Origin: Candidatus Bathyarchaeota archaeon | GTDB lineage: Archaea; Thermoproteota; Bathyarchaeia; Bathyarchaeales; Bathycorpusculaceae | Assembly: GCA_026014615.1 (NCBI GenBank) | Contig: JAOZHZ010000020.1 | Coordinates: 1 to 64,000, forward strand | Direction: 5' to 3' | DNA: 64,000 nt | Shown: positions 43,547-53,310 of the stretch, piece after piece | Layout: each line of letters starts with the position of its first letter | Position numbering within the stretch: position 1 is the first letter of the stretch | Made by a program: the position numbers and the translations under genes | The notes under the pieces: generated by a model | What the model was told of the DNA's origin: nothing | Database searches by the model: none | The model's input: only the letters and a program-made list of their open reading frames with translations

Positions 43547-44326
43547 ATGAAGTTGGTTGATGCGCACGTTCACCTTTCAGACCCCCAATACATGGGAAAA
43601 ACAGACGCGCTTATCGAAGATGCTAAAACTGCTGATGTTGTTGCATTGGTTTCCAACGCCATGGACTACGCGACAAGCATAGAAGCCCTAAAGATTCGAG
43701 AGGCAAACCCTGAGCTTGTGCATGTAGCGCTGGGCATTCACCCGTGGAATGTTAATGTGCTTAAAGAAGGGGAACTGGAAGAGGTCTTAAAGCTTATTGA
43801 AGAGCAGCACCAGAAGAAGAACCTTGTTGCAATCGGCGAAATTGGTTTAGACTGCAAATACGAATCCATCTGGGAAAGCCAAATCATGGTTTTTGACAAG
43901 ATGCTTCAGCAGGCGGAGAAACTGGATTTGCCCGTTATTATTCATTCACGGGGAACAACCGAGTTCATTGTGGATATGCTTCAGTCATACAATCTCAAGC
44001 GGGTTCTGCTTCACTGGTTTAGCCACCCCATGCCCGCGTTGACCAAAGCCATGGACCGTGGATACTACATCACTGAAGGTCCACCAGCGGTATATTCAAA
44101 CGGCATCCGCGAAGTCATAACCAACACGCCCCTAACTAACTTGCTTACAGAAACCGATGGGCCAGTGCTTTTCAGGAAGAAGCCGTTCAACGGGGAAATG
44201 ACCCGCCCCTCGTTCACTCGCGAAGTTGTGCATGCAATTGCAGAAATCAAAGGGGTTCCCGCCGAGACGGTTGCAGATCAGATTGTTGAGAATTTTGAGG
44301 CTTTCTTTGACAGAAAACTTTGCTAG
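43547..44326 (+). CDS. TatD-family metal-dependent hydrolase
   Basis: A 259-residue TIM-barrel hydrolase. VDAHVHLSD supplies the first His pair, GEIGLDC the Glu ligand, PVIIHSRG and LLHWFSH later His ligands, and TETDGP the Asp. All metal residues are present. TatD proteins act as nucleases or deoxyribonucleases. ATG 43547. Confidence 0.93.
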   Translation: MKLVDAHVHLSDPQYMGKTDALIEDAKTADVVALVSNAMDYATSIEALKIREANPELVHVALGIHPWNVNVLKEGELEEVLKLIEEQHQKKNLVAIGEIGLDCKYESIWESQIMVFDKMLQQAEKLDLPVIIHSRGTTEFIVDMLQSYNLKRVLLHWFSHPMPALTKAMDRGYYITEGPPAVYSNGIREVITNTPLTNLLTETDGPVLFRKKPFNGEMTRPSFTREVVHAIAEIKGVPAETVADQIVENFEAFFDRKLC

Positions 44327-44463
44327 ACTATTGTCCGAGTGTTCTTTTCGCGTTAATCTGCTGTGTTGAAGGGTAACCTTAAATGCTGCTTTGCTTTTAT
44401 TGATGACTGCTTTCACGCTTTTACGCGTTAAAGAACTTTCACAGTATAAACGGAGGAACAAAA

Positions 44464-44703
44464 ATGGGAAAAGTAAAAACTGAACAGATAAAGCACCTTG
44501 CCAAAGACCTCACCACGCGGTTTCCAGACCAGTTCTCCACCAACTTCGACGAAAACAAACACATGGTCAGCGAACTCACCGAAGGCATAACAACCAGAGT
44601 TCGAAACCAAGTCGCAGGCTACATAACACGCACGTACACGCTCAACCAGAAAGGCGTACCGCTACAAGAAGACGAAATCCTGCTAGAAGACACAGAAGAG
44701 TAA
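44464..44703 (+). CDS. rps17e: Ribosomal protein S17e
   Basis: A 79-residue protein with CGGAGGA 6-12 nt before the ATG. MGKVKTEQIKHLAKDLTTRF, then NFDENKHMVSELTEG and RVRNQVAGYITRTY match S17e; an acidic tail of about 20 residues follows. Next gene begins 18 nt later. Confidence 0.92.
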   Translation: MGKVKTEQIKHLAKDLTTRFPDQFSTNFDENKHMVSELTEGITTRVRNQVAGYITRTYTLNQKGVPLQEDEILLEDTEE

Positions 44704-44721
44704 CCGTAACTGGAAACAGCC

Positions 44722-45096
44722 ATGATGGACGAGTACAGGCGAGGATGGGCAAACCGCTATCTTCGAGAAGCAAAAGCGGAGCTGGAAGCAGCCCAAAAAG
44801 TACCCTACATGGCTCCCAGCTTGATGATAGAAGCCATCCGAAAAGCCCGAAACGCCATCTACTACAGTCTCGGTGAACCAGCATTTATTGAAGTTCTCAT
44901 CCGCGACGAGTTGGTAAAGACAAAACCCGAAAACGACATCATTTTGCGTTTTCTGCTTGAAATGGAGCAAACAGTGCAGCAGCTTGCTCAACTGGAAGAA
45001 ATAAACGGCGACGCCATGATGAAGCAGGCAGACACCATTGTGCAGGTTGCCTCGGACTTTGTCGAAGCCTTCACTGGCGAAAAAATGTCGAATTAG
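44722..45096 (+). CDS. Helical protein downstream of S17e, unknown function
   Basis: A 124-residue all-helical protein from ATG 44722 (second ATG follows). RRGWANRYLREAKAELEAAQ then MIEAIRKARNAIYYSLGE resembles the helix pattern of HEPN domains, but the R-x4-6-H motif of HEPN RNases is absent. Co-transcribed with rps17e. Confidence 0.65.
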   Translation: MMDEYRRGWANRYLREAKAELEAAQKVPYMAPSLMIEAIRKARNAIYYSLGEPAFIEVLIRDELVKTKPENDIILRFLLEMEQTVQQLAQLEEINGDAMMKQADTIVQVASDFVEAFTGEKMSN

Positions 45097-45189
45097 CCGC
45101 GTAGTTTTGCAGAACAAGCCTCAAGCGAAATTGTTTATTTACTAATTAGCTGTACAGTTTTAACAGAAGAACTTTTCACGGTAGAACCC

Positions 45190-46557
45190 ATGATTAAAGT
45201 CCGAAACCGAGAGCAACTTATCAAAAACGGGGAAACCCCGCTTATCCACAAAGCACGCGCCTTGGCGATTGGCTGCATCGAGAAAGCCGTAAACGCCGTT
45301 GAACCAAAACAGCTTATGAAAGCCAAAGTGAAACTGGAAAACAACCAACTCTGCGTGGATGGCTTAACGTTTGATTTGTCGCGGTTCAATCATGTTTACG
45401 TTGTAGGCGGTGGCAAAGCAGGCGGGGCAATGGCACAAACTGTAGAGGAAATTTTGGGGGAGCGTGTGACTGCGGGGGTTGTGAATGTTCCCTACGGAAC
45501 GGAGCAGGAAACGCAGGTTGTGGAAGTGAACCAGACGAGCCATCCTGTTCCAGACCAAGCAGGCGTAACGGGCACACGTCGCATGATGGCTATAGCGGAG
45601 CAAGCGACGGCTGAGGACCTGCTGATTTGCTTGATTTCAGGCGGCGGTTCCAGTCTGATGCCCCTACCTCTTGAAGCCGTAACACTTGAAGATAAACAGG
45701 CTCTTACGGAGAGGCTTCTTAAAAGTGGCGCGCCCATAACCGAAATTAACGCTGTTCGAAAGCATCTTTCAGCCTTCAAAGGTGGATGGCTAGCCAAAAA
45801 AGCCTATCCCGCCACAGTCCTGAACTTTGTGCTCTCAGACGTAATGGGTGACCCCTTGGACTCCATTGCTTCAGGTCCAACAGTTCCAGATTCATCAACT
45901 TTCATCGAAGCCCAGAACATTTTGGAGAAACATGGGTTATGGTCTAACGCTCCGTTTTCGGTTTGTAAAGTCATTTCGGGAGGAGTACAGGGTCTGCTTG
46001 ATGAAACCCCCAAAGCAGGCAACCCCGTGTTCGAGAACATCCATAACGTAGTCATCGGCAATAATCGAACTGCTAGCCAAGCCGCCATTGATTATCTGCA
46101 GTCGGAAGGGCTTAACACTGTTCTTTTGGCGGATTTTCTGGAAGGTGAAGCAAAAGAGGTCGGTAAAGCGCTTGCCTGCGGGGTTTTTGTTCGAAACTCG
46201 CCTGTGCCCAAGCCGTTGGGCGTCGTGGCGGGGGGAGAAACAACCGTAACCGTTACAGGAACAGGGCGAGGTGGCAGAAATCAAGAGTTAGCGTTATCCG
46301 CCGCGCTCAATCTTGAAGGCGTCGAAAACTGCGTGATTGCCTCTTTTAGCACGGACGGCGTGGATGGCCCAACTGACGCTGCAGGCGCCATCGTAGACGG
46401 GTATACTTTAAAGCGGGCAAGACAGCGGGGTTTGGACGCGGAAAAGTTTTTGACTGATAACAATTCGCACCAGTTCTTTTCCAAAATGGGGGATCTTATC
46501 CGTACAGAAGCCACGGGAACCCATGTTAACGATATATCTGTGATTGTGGCACTGTAA
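45190..46557 (+). CDS. gck: Glycerate 2-kinase, MOFRL family
   Basis: A 455-residue kinase of the archaeal class II type. HVYVVGGGKAGGAMAQ, LISGGGSSLMPLP and the C-terminal MOFRL motif (GTGRGGRNQELAL, then SFSTDGVDGPTDAAGA) are intact. Converts D-glycerate to 2-phosphoglycerate in nonphosphorylative Entner-Doudoroff or serine/glycerate metabolism. ATG 45190. Confidence 0.95.
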   Translation: MIKVRNREQLIKNGETPLIHKARALAIGCIEKAVNAVEPKQLMKAKVKLENNQLCVDGLTFDLSRFNHVYVVGGGKAGGAMAQTVEEILGERVTAGVVNVPYGTEQETQVVEVNQTSHPVPDQAGVTGTRRMMAIAEQATAEDLLICLISGGGSSLMPLPLEAVTLEDKQALTERLLKSGAPITEINAVRKHLSAFKGGWLAKKAYPATVLNFVLSDVMGDPLDSIASGPTVPDSSTFIEAQNILEKHGLWSNAPFSVCKVISGGVQGLLDETPKAGNPVFENIHNVVIGNNRTASQAAIDYLQSEGLNTVLLADFLEGEAKEVGKALACGVFVRNSPVPKPLGVVAGGETTVTVTGTGRGGRNQELALSAALNLEGVENCVIASFSTDGVDGPTDAAGAIVDGYTLKRARQRGLDAEKFLTDNNSHQFFSKMGDLIRTEATGTHVNDISVIVAL

Positions 46558-46573
46558 ATTGAGCTGAAAATAA

Positions 46574-46858
46574 ATGGCTGTTACGTTGAAGTTCCTGGGT
46601 GCGTTGCGTCATGCTTCTGGAGAAGACAACGTCAGGGTGCATTGTGAAAGAGAAGTCACCATACTGGAATTGGTTGACAAAGTAACTAAGCGGATGCCTG
46701 CGTTGCGATCTAACATTTTAGATGAGCAACTTGAAACGCCCAAGCCGAACGCGTTAATTTTGGTGAACGGTAAAGAAATCAGCGTGCTCAACGGCTTAGA
46801 CACCCAAGTTGAAGATGGCGACGAAGTAGTTTTTGTGCCAGTTGTTCACGGTGGATGA
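46574..46858 (+). CDS. MoaD/ubiquitin-like small modifier protein
   Basis: A 94-residue beta-grasp protein ending in HGG, the C-terminal diglycine required for adenylation by E1-like enzymes. VTLKFLGALRHASGEDNVRV and VNGKEISVLNGLDTQVEDGD are typical. It may carry sulfur (molybdopterin, tRNA thiolation) or act as an archaeal protein modifier (SAMP). Starts 16 nt after the kinase stop. Confidence 0.9.
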   Translation: MAVTLKFLGALRHASGEDNVRVHCEREVTILELVDKVTKRMPALRSNILDEQLETPKPNALILVNGKEISVLNGLDTQVEDGDEVVFVPVVHGG

Positions 46859-46931
46859 ACTGTAGGGCTGTTCTGCAAATAGACAGTAAAATTTAAAACA
46901 GCCATTTTCCGTAAAAGGGTTTTGGGGGAAA

Positions 46932-47480
46932 GTGGTGGTAAAAACTGCAGTCATTACGCCTTTGTATTTGTCAGTTGCATGGACATTGATGGTGAGTTAT
47001 CAGCTTTTCACAGAAACAGCCGTGACCTCAGTTCTAGCACAGGTCAATGTGTTTTTTCCCTCAGCCAGCGTGTGGTTAGCCGCACGAACGGACATGATTA
47101 TTTTCATATATGCATTCGCTTGGGTTTTCCTGTTATCCTCGGTTATTCCTTCAGCCATTTTGGGTAAAGAAAGAAGCGTTATTGCTCAGTTCATCGTCTG
47201 CCTAACCTTGACGCTTTCCGCGTTTATCCTGCTAGATGCATTGGAGAGCCTTGCGGGCAATCCTCTGGGGCAGTTGTTGGGGTACTCCTTTTTGTTCACT
47301 AACCCAATCATAGCCGCCTTGTATCTTGCAGTACCGTACATTTTCATGATTGGAATTGACTTGCGAGCAAGAAGCATTCGCAAACGTGAAGAAGAACGCC
47401 TCGCCGAAATTGAAGAGAATAAGCTGCAAAGCGCTTCTCCATTTGAGGAAAACAGTCAAGAAGCCGAACTGCAATACTAA
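46932..47480 (+). CDS. Integral membrane protein with four predicted helices
   Basis: A 182-residue protein from GTG 46932 with GGGGGA 5-10 nt upstream. Hydrophobic segments near residues 6-24, 52-75, 83-105 and 118-145, then a charged cytosolic tail (RSIRKREEERLAEIEE). No family recognised. Four nt separate its stop from the SAM hydrolase gene. Confidence 0.7.
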   Translation: MVVKTAVITPLYLSVAWTLMVSYQLFTETAVTSVLAQVNVFFPSASVWLAARTDMIIFIYAFAWVFLLSSVIPSAILGKERSVIAQFIVCLTLTLSAFILLDALESLAGNPLGQLLGYSFLFTNPIIAALYLAVPYIFMIGIDLRARSIRKREEERLAEIEENKLQSASPFEENSQEAELQY

Positions 47481-47483
47481 AAT

Positions 47484-48287
47484 GTGCATATGTCAGCCAA
47501 AATTGTTACTTTAACGACAGACTTTGGGTTAAAAGATCCGTATGTGGCAGAAATGAAAGCAGCAATTCTGAGCGTCTGCCCAACCGCCAAAATAGTCGAC
47601 GTAACCCACGAAATTGAAAAGTTCAGCATACCCACGGGTGCTTTTATGCTGGCTTCTGCAGCGCCATATTTCCCCAAAGGCACCGTTCACGTCGCCGTCG
47701 TGGACCCGGGAGTAGGCAGCAGCAGACGCCCCATTGTGATGCAGACGGAAAGCGGTTTTTTTGTGGGACCAGACAATGGGTTAATGGTTTTAGCCGCCGA
47801 AGCTGCGGGAGTGAAGCAGGTGCGGGAGATTCGGAGTCGACGGTTTATGTTGCCTCATGTTTCGGGCACTTTCCACGGGCGAGACATTTTTGCGCCTGTT
47901 GCAGCACACTTAACCAACGGGGCGCCAATTGAGGAGTTTGGTCCACCGACTTCGGATTTTGTTAAACCAAGCTTCGCTCAAGTTTCCAAAAATGTAGACA
48001 CCATCTTAGGTGAGGTGCTGCATGTGGATGACTTTGGGAACATAATCACAAATATGCACGCCAAAGACGTAGAGGCTTTCAGCGGAGACATCATACAAAT
48101 TGAATTGACAAAGTCCCCACTATCGCAGGTAACCAAGTTTTCCAGAGCATACGCCGACGCCAAGTCACAGGAACCGTTAGCGTTAATCGGAAGTCACGGT
48201 TATCTGGAAATAGCGGTTAATCAAGGCAGCGCGGCAGCAACGTATTCAGCGAAGGCAGGTGACCAAGTCAAGCTATCAAAAGCCTAA
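47484..48287 (+). CDS. SAM hydroxide adenosyltransferase (DUF62 family)
   Basis: A 265-267-residue protein (GTG 47484 or ATG 47490). ITLTTDFG-type opening (KIVTLTTDFGLKDPYVAEMK), AVVDPGVGSSRRP, GPDNGLM and SGTFHGRDIFAPVAAHL with GEVLHVDDFGNIITN identify the fluorinase-related family. Archaeal members cleave SAM with water to adenosine and methionine. Halogenase activity is unlikely in this family branch. Confidence 0.94.
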   Translation: MHMSAKIVTLTTDFGLKDPYVAEMKAAILSVCPTAKIVDVTHEIEKFSIPTGAFMLASAAPYFPKGTVHVAVVDPGVGSSRRPIVMQTESGFFVGPDNGLMVLAAEAAGVKQVREIRSRRFMLPHVSGTFHGRDIFAPVAAHLTNGAPIEEFGPPTSDFVKPSFAQVSKNVDTILGEVLHVDDFGNIITNMHAKDVEAFSGDIIQIELTKSPLSQVTKFSRAYADAKSQEPLALIGSHGYLEIAVNQGSAAATYSAKAGDQVKLSKA

Positions 48288-48354
48288 ACCCAGCCCAGAA
48301 GGGCGCATAAACCATAAATAAACAGCGCCCTGTTAGAAACGGGAGGTCACAGTT

Positions 48355-49893
48355 GTGCCGGCTGATTTAAGATTATCCTACAAGAAGCTTTTGGAAAGAA
48401 ACAAGGAACTCACCGTTTTAGGGACACCTGCAGCCATTGTCCAGTGGGACATGGAAACCATGATGCCGCCCAAAGCCGTGGAACTACGCAGCGAACAACT
48501 CGCACTGCTAAACCAAGTCCACCACAAAATGAGCACTGCCCCCGCGGTAGGGAAACTTTTGGATGCCATCCTCAAACACCCACAATACGAAAACCTTAGC
48601 CCCGTTGAGAAACGTAACGTGCACCTTACCAAGAAAAACTATGAAGAGCAAACAAAGCTGCCTGCCAAACTGGTTAAGGCCATGGCTAAACAGCAGGTAT
48701 TAACGGTGAACACTTGGAAGAAAGCCAAAGCACAGAAAAACTACGCCATGTTCAAACCTGAACTGGACAAGCTTCTGTTGCTGAATAAGCAGGCAGCCGA
48801 CATTTTGATGAGAGTTAAAGAAACCAAAACCCCCTACGATGCCCTCATTGACATTTACGAGCCGAAGATGACCACACAAGCCATAAACGCCGTTTTTGGG
48901 AAACTTCAGGCAGGGCTTGAAGGGTTTCTGGAGAAAATCCAAAACGCAAAGCCCCAGCCCGATGCCTGCGTGTTTGGCAAGAAGGTTTCTGTGGAGAAGC
49001 AACGAAAAATTGCGGATGCTCTTATGCAGTCGTTAGGGTATGTGATACCGCCGTCTCCTGATGCTGCGGGAAGGTTGGATGAGACTGAGCATCCTTTTAC
49101 GACGGGTTACTACGATGACGTGCGTATAACCACACATTACCATACGGATAATTTTGCGAGTGCCGTTTTTTCGGTTCTACACGAAACTGGACACGCATTG
49201 TACGAGCAGGGACTGCCGCAGGATTGGAAGTTTCAGCCCGTCGACTCCCCGTGCAGTATGGGTTTTCATGAGTCGCAGTCGCGCCTTTACGAAAACATAG
49301 TTGGACGCAGTAGAGAGTTCTGGACTGCTGTGCTTCCGAAGATAAAGGCTGTCGCTGCGCCGAGCCTTTCAAGCTTGGAGCTGGACTGTTTTGTTCGCGC
49401 GGTGAATGCAGTAAAGCCGTCGAAGATACGCATAGAATCCGACGAAGTCACCTACAACCTGCACATCATCATCAGGTTCCAGATAGAAATGGAATTGTTC
49501 GCGGGAAAAGTTGGCGTGGATGAGTTACCTGCGGTTTGGAACGAGAAGTACAAGCAGCTTTTAGGCGTCACCGTGGAGAACGATTCTGAAGGGGTTATGC
49601 AGGATACGCATTGGGCAAGCGGCTTGTACGGGTACTTCCCAACCTACGCGTTAGGCAACTTGTACTCAGGACAAATAGCCAGCTGCATCCAAAAAGAAAA
49701 ACCACAGTGGCGAAATGAAGTTGCACAAGGCAACCTTAGCAGCGTAAGGAAATGGCTTTCAAACAACATCTACAACCGTGGAAACCTTTACGACCCCGAA
49801 GAATTAATCAAAAAAGCCACAAAAACGAGACTCAAGGTTGAGCCGTTCTTGGTGTACCTGCAGGAAAAGTACAGTCAGCTTTACGGACTTTGA
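48355..49893 (+). CDS. Metallocarboxypeptidase of family M32 (Taq type)
   Basis: A 512-residue peptidase. HETGHALYEQG is the zinc-binding HExxH in M32 form, followed by HESQSRLYENIVGRSREFW with the distal ligand Glu. RIESDEVTYNLHIIIRFQ and the C-terminal NIYNRGNLYDPEELI are also conserved. GTG start with GGGAGG 8-13 nt upstream. Cytosolic carboxypeptidase. Confidence 0.96.
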   Translation: MPADLRLSYKKLLERNKELTVLGTPAAIVQWDMETMMPPKAVELRSEQLALLNQVHHKMSTAPAVGKLLDAILKHPQYENLSPVEKRNVHLTKKNYEEQTKLPAKLVKAMAKQQVLTVNTWKKAKAQKNYAMFKPELDKLLLLNKQAADILMRVKETKTPYDALIDIYEPKMTTQAINAVFGKLQAGLEGFLEKIQNAKPQPDACVFGKKVSVEKQRKIADALMQSLGYVIPPSPDAAGRLDETEHPFTTGYYDDVRITTHYHTDNFASAVFSVLHETGHALYEQGLPQDWKFQPVDSPCSMGFHESQSRLYENIVGRSREFWTAVLPKIKAVAAPSLSSLELDCFVRAVNAVKPSKIRIESDEVTYNLHIIIRFQIEMELFAGKVGVDELPAVWNEKYKQLLGVTVENDSEGVMQDTHWASGLYGYFPTYALGNLYSGQIASCIQKEKPQWRNEVAQGNLSSVRKWLSNNIYNRGNLYDPEELIKKATKTRLKVEPFLVYLQEKYSQLYGL

Positions 49894-50093
49894 GGTTCCG
49901 CTGAAGGCGCCTCTTTCACTTTTCGATTTATCACGCTGTTGTAAATATAAAGGCCAATTAAGGCTAAAAAACCGCCGACGAAGAGGAAAACGCCGAACCA
50001 CCCTATGAAGCTGTTGTAGACGTTGGCGCCGACTAAGAAAAAGACGATGCCTAACAGGATTAACACGACGCATGCCCAATCTTCGCGTGACAA
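49881..50093 (-). CDS. Small membrane protein with two helices
   Basis: A 70-residue protein from TTG 50093 with two hydrophobic segments (VVLILLGIVFFLVGANVY and WFGVFLFVGGFLALIGLYIY) and a charged tail. Overlaps the end of the peptidase gene by 13 nt on the opposite strand. No recognised family. Confidence 0.65.
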   Translation of the reverse strand: MSREDWACVVLILLGIVFFLVGANVYNSFIGWFGVFLFVGGFLALIGLYIYNSVINRKVKEAPSAEPQSP

Positions 50094-50304
50094 GCCATTG
50101 AACGCTCCTACGGTACAACCTGACTATCACCCGCTGAATATATAGAGTTACCGACTAGAAAAACAAACCCGCCCACAGCAAAACGGAAAGCACGAAAAGG
50201 ATGGGCACCCGACAAAACCCAACAGGGTTCAACAATGCCGAGCTTGTTTTTCCGACAGTCTTAAATACCAGACAACAGAATCCTGAACGCGGAGAAACCA
50301 ACAT

Positions 50305-51744
50305 ATGTCGGGTATTGACGCTAAAAGACCTGAAACAAGAGAAGAACTCATAAAAATGCTGACAGAAGCCGCCAAAATAGAAGCAACTTCTAAAGGAAAA
50401 CCGACAAAACCGACAATTATTGGAACAGCAAAAACTTTGAACGTTCATAGAGATACCGTCTACAGTTGGATGAAAGAGTTTAATGTTGATTTCAAGGAGA
50501 TTATAAACCAAATGCCAAAAATCACCTCAGATGATTCAAACAAACAAGAAAACACGTATCTAATCGGAGAATCCCTTGTAGGAGAAGGAAATGAGGTTGC
50601 CCACATTGACCTTTTGATAGGGGACAAAAACGGACCCGTCGGCAACGCCTTTGCACAAGGCATGACCATGCTCTCAGCTGGACACACCCCCTTACTCGCG
50701 GTTATACGCCCTAACTTGCCGCCTAAACCCCACACACTCATAGTACCCAAAGTAACCGTTAAAAACATGGGAGACACCGCCAAAATTTTCGGTCCCGCTC
50801 AAGCCGCAGTAGCCAAAGCCGTCGCAGATGCCGTAGAGGAAGGCATAATCCCAGAAGACAAAGCCGACGACTGGCTCATAATATGTAGCGTATTTATCCA
50901 CCCGCAGGCAGCTGACTTCCGCAAAATATACCAATTCAACTACGGCGCAACAAAAATGGCTATCCAACGTGCCCTCAAGAAGTACCCAACTGTCGAGAAA
51001 ATCAACTATGACAAAGACCGCGCAAAACACCCGATCATGGGCTTCAAAGTTCCACGTCTATGGAGACCGCCCTACCTGCAGATTTCACTTGATGCACCCT
51101 CACTGGAAGGCGCCAAGAAGGTTCTCGCGCAGATTCCAGGCAGTGACAGAATTATAATCGAAGTTGGCACACCCCTGATTAAACGGTACGGAACCCGAGT
51201 GATAAACGATCTTCGGCAAGTCGCTAAAGACTTTTTCATGGTCGCCGACCTGAAAACTTTGGACGTGGGAAAAGTCGAAGCAGACATCGCCTACGAAGAC
51301 ACTGCAGACTCGGTGGTGGCCGCTGGATTAGCCCCGCCCGAAACGCTGGATTCAGTGGTGCATGAAGCAAAGCGTCTGGGCATCTACGCGTTCATTGACA
51401 TGCTAAACGTTGAAGACGTGCTTGGCAAACTCAAGTCACTCAAAAACCTCCCAGACGTTGTTATCCTGCACCGAGGCATAGACCAAGAAACAGGCAGAAG
51501 CAGCGGACTTGAACGCATCCCCATGATTCGCGAAGCGTTCCCAGACAAGAAATTCCTCATAGCCGTTGCAGGCGGCATCGTACCAGAAACAGCCAAAGAA
51601 GCCTTAGACAAAGGTGCAGATATCCTCATCGTCGGCAGATACATAACGCAGTCCAAAGACATCGAACGCTCAGTCAGAGACTTCCTTGAACTGACACCGA
51701 GCATGCGCGAAGACGTAGACCTATACCGAGTCCACGTAGAATAA
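50305..51744 (+). CDS. fae-hps: HTH-Fae-Hps trifunctional fusion: formaldehyde-activating enzyme and hexulose-6-phosphate synthase
   Basis: A 479-residue protein. Residues 1-82 are an added N-terminal domain with a helix-turn-helix (IIGTAKTLNVHRDTVYSWMK). Residues about 85-250 are Fae, with the catalytic His at 100 in GNEVAHIDLLIG; residues about 255-470 are Hps (LQISLDAPSLEGAKKVLAQI, VADLKTLDVGKVEADIAYED, LIAVAGGIVPETA). Fae joins formaldehyde to tetrahydromethanopterin; Hps makes or cleaves hexulose 6-phosphate, giving ribulose 5-phosphate in archaea. ATG 50305 has GGAGAAA upstream, so the extension is real. Confidence 0.94.
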   Translation: MSGIDAKRPETREELIKMLTEAAKIEATSKGKPTKPTIIGTAKTLNVHRDTVYSWMKEFNVDFKEIINQMPKITSDDSNKQENTYLIGESLVGEGNEVAHIDLLIGDKNGPVGNAFAQGMTMLSAGHTPLLAVIRPNLPPKPHTLIVPKVTVKNMGDTAKIFGPAQAAVAKAVADAVEEGIIPEDKADDWLIICSVFIHPQAADFRKIYQFNYGATKMAIQRALKKYPTVEKINYDKDRAKHPIMGFKVPRLWRPPYLQISLDAPSLEGAKKVLAQIPGSDRIIIEVGTPLIKRYGTRVINDLRQVAKDFFMVADLKTLDVGKVEADIAYEDTADSVVAAGLAPPETLDSVVHEAKRLGIYAFIDMLNVEDVLGKLKSLKNLPDVVILHRGIDQETGRSSGLERIPMIREAFPDKKFLIAVAGGIVPETAKEALDKGADILIVGRYITQSKDIERSVRDFLELTPSMREDVDLYRVHVE

Positions 51745-51760
51745 AACAAACAACGTCTCT

Positions 51761-51785
51761 TCCTTTCTTTTCTTCTTTCTTTTTT
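51761..51785 (+). terminator. T-rich terminator after fae-hps
   Basis: A long pyrimidine tract (TCCTTTCTTTTCTTC then CTTTTTTG) begins 17 nt after the stop. Confidence 0.55.
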
Positions 51786-51791
51786 GATGTT

Positions 51792-53006
51792 TTATAGGAA
51801 AACTTTGAGCACTACAAACGCCACCAGATAAATTACGCTCGCCACCAGAAACATTGGAAGAAACGCCAAGTTTTCAGCTAAGTAAGGTCCTATAAATGCG
51901 CCGCCTGCGGCTCCTAAACCGACAAACACGTCAATGAGTCCAGTTTTTCCTGCGGGTATGATTTCCATGGAGATTGAAAGCATGAGAATGGAGTAGAGAG
52001 CAAAAGCGAAGCCCAGCAGCACGAGTATGGCGCCAGCTAAAAGGGTGGGGGAAAAAGCTAATTGCACAGCAGCAACAAGCAAAAAGATAAACAAGCCGCG
52101 GAAAAGAACCATACGCCTCATCTGCTTGCGCGCATCCATGTACAAAGCCCGTTTACGCACAAAGAAGTAGCCAATGATAGCTCCTGACGAGTTCAGCATG
52201 TACACTAGAAAGATCATGCTTTCGGGCAAGGCTAGGTCTTGGGCGAAGAATATTGGTAGAGGCGTAAAGAATATGCTTGATGCCAAAGAGAACAACACCA
52301 CGCCTACGCCGAACACTATGAATCGGTCTCCTCGAAGGCGCTCTCTCACTGGACGGCCATCCATGAGGTCACACGCGGCATTAATACCGCGAAACGTGAA
52401 GTCAAGCTTCTTTTCCATGCCCACTAAGCGGCGTTCAAAAATCATCCACGGATCCGCTATAAGGAAAATGGATAGAACAAACGCAGCCAAGTTGAGACCA
52501 CTACACAGGTACAGGATGTAGGAAGCATTGAAACTTAGGGTTGCAGTGAAAAGCCCTGTGAGTAGGCCGAGCAAAAGTCCGATTTCGGTTAGTCCCTCGT
52601 ATAGGGCATAGGATTTTTCCCACTCGTCACGGGGGTAATGTTCAGCGATTAACACGTTTTTGGGCGGTTCGTGGGCTGCATGAAGCACGGACATGAGCAC
52701 GTAAAGGATGGTAAAGGTGAAGACACTTGTGGCTAGCGAGAAAAGATACAGAAAAACGGCTATGGAAAGGAAGGAAAGCAAGATGTAAACTTTGTAGCGT
52801 CTTGTTCTGTCACAGATGTAACCCCAGAAAAACGAGGCAGGTATCGTACAAAGCAGAGCCAAAGCCGTCATTATTCCAATGTCAACCAGTGAACCACCGA
52901 TTGCGGGCGACACGACATATAGGGGTATGAATACCGTAAGAAGGCCGAACGCCATTTCGTGAAAGAAGAACCCCAATCGCCACATAGTACCCAGAGCAAC
53001 CGCCAA
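51792..53006 (-). CDS. Major facilitator superfamily transporter
   Basis: A 404-residue protein with about 12 hydrophobic helices. FFWGYICDRTRRYKVYILLS is the G-x3-D-(R/K)-x-G-(R/K)-like loop 2-3 motif of MFS carriers, and a shorter Arg-rich loop (VRKRALYMDARKQMRR) marks the second half. Substrate unknown. TTG 53006, or ATG at 52985. Monocistronic. Confidence 0.88.
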   Translation of the reverse strand: MAVALGTMWRLGFFFHEMAFGLLTVFIPLYVVSPAIGGSLVDIGIMTALALLCTIPASFFWGYICDRTRRYKVYILLSFLSIAVFLYLFSLATSVFTFTILYVLMSVLHAAHEPPKNVLIAEHYPRDEWEKSYALYEGLTEIGLLLGLLTGLFTATLSFNASYILYLCSGLNLAAFVLSIFLIADPWMIFERRLVGMEKKLDFTFRGINAACDLMDGRPVRERLRGDRFIVFGVGVVLFSLASSIFFTPLPIFFAQDLALPESMIFLVYMLNSSGAIIGYFFVRKRALYMDARKQMRRMVLFRGLFIFLLVAAVQLAFSPTLLAGAILVLLGFAFALYSILMLSISMEIIPAGKTGLIDVFVGLGAAGGAFIGPYLAENLAFLPMFLVASVIYLVAFVVLKVFL

Positions 53007-53310
53007 AGAAACATTAAAACATTTACGTCACACCAACAGAAACTGGGACTTCAAGATTGCGAGAAGAAAACCGTAAATTGTCACAAATCCACACTGAAAA
53101 GTCATCTTTACATCTTCTCAACACCTCTTTTTGACTGAAAAATTGGCTTTGGATGCTTTTCTTCTTTGAAAGCACCTAAAAAGACGATCAAGAACGCCAA
53201 GTTTTGCGTGAAATGAGTTAGAAGCAGGGTTTTGTTGCGCTCTTACATTATACATAAGGCAGAAGCTGTCGTGAAATTGTCTATGCTTTGTTGGGTTAAA
53301 GGTTAAAAGA
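53007..53310. other. Intergenic region upstream of the MFS gene
   Basis: About 300 nt between the MFS start and palindromic element B. Contains a minus-strand AT-rich stretch and TTACATTATACATAA near 53244-53258, a TATA-like tract. No gene or tRNA recognised. Confidence 0.35.

Noticed and set aside
44722-45096. HEPN toxin next to rps17e
   Set aside because: Helix pattern is similar but the catalytic R-x4-6-H motif is missing and the neighbour is a ribosomal protein, not an MNT partner.
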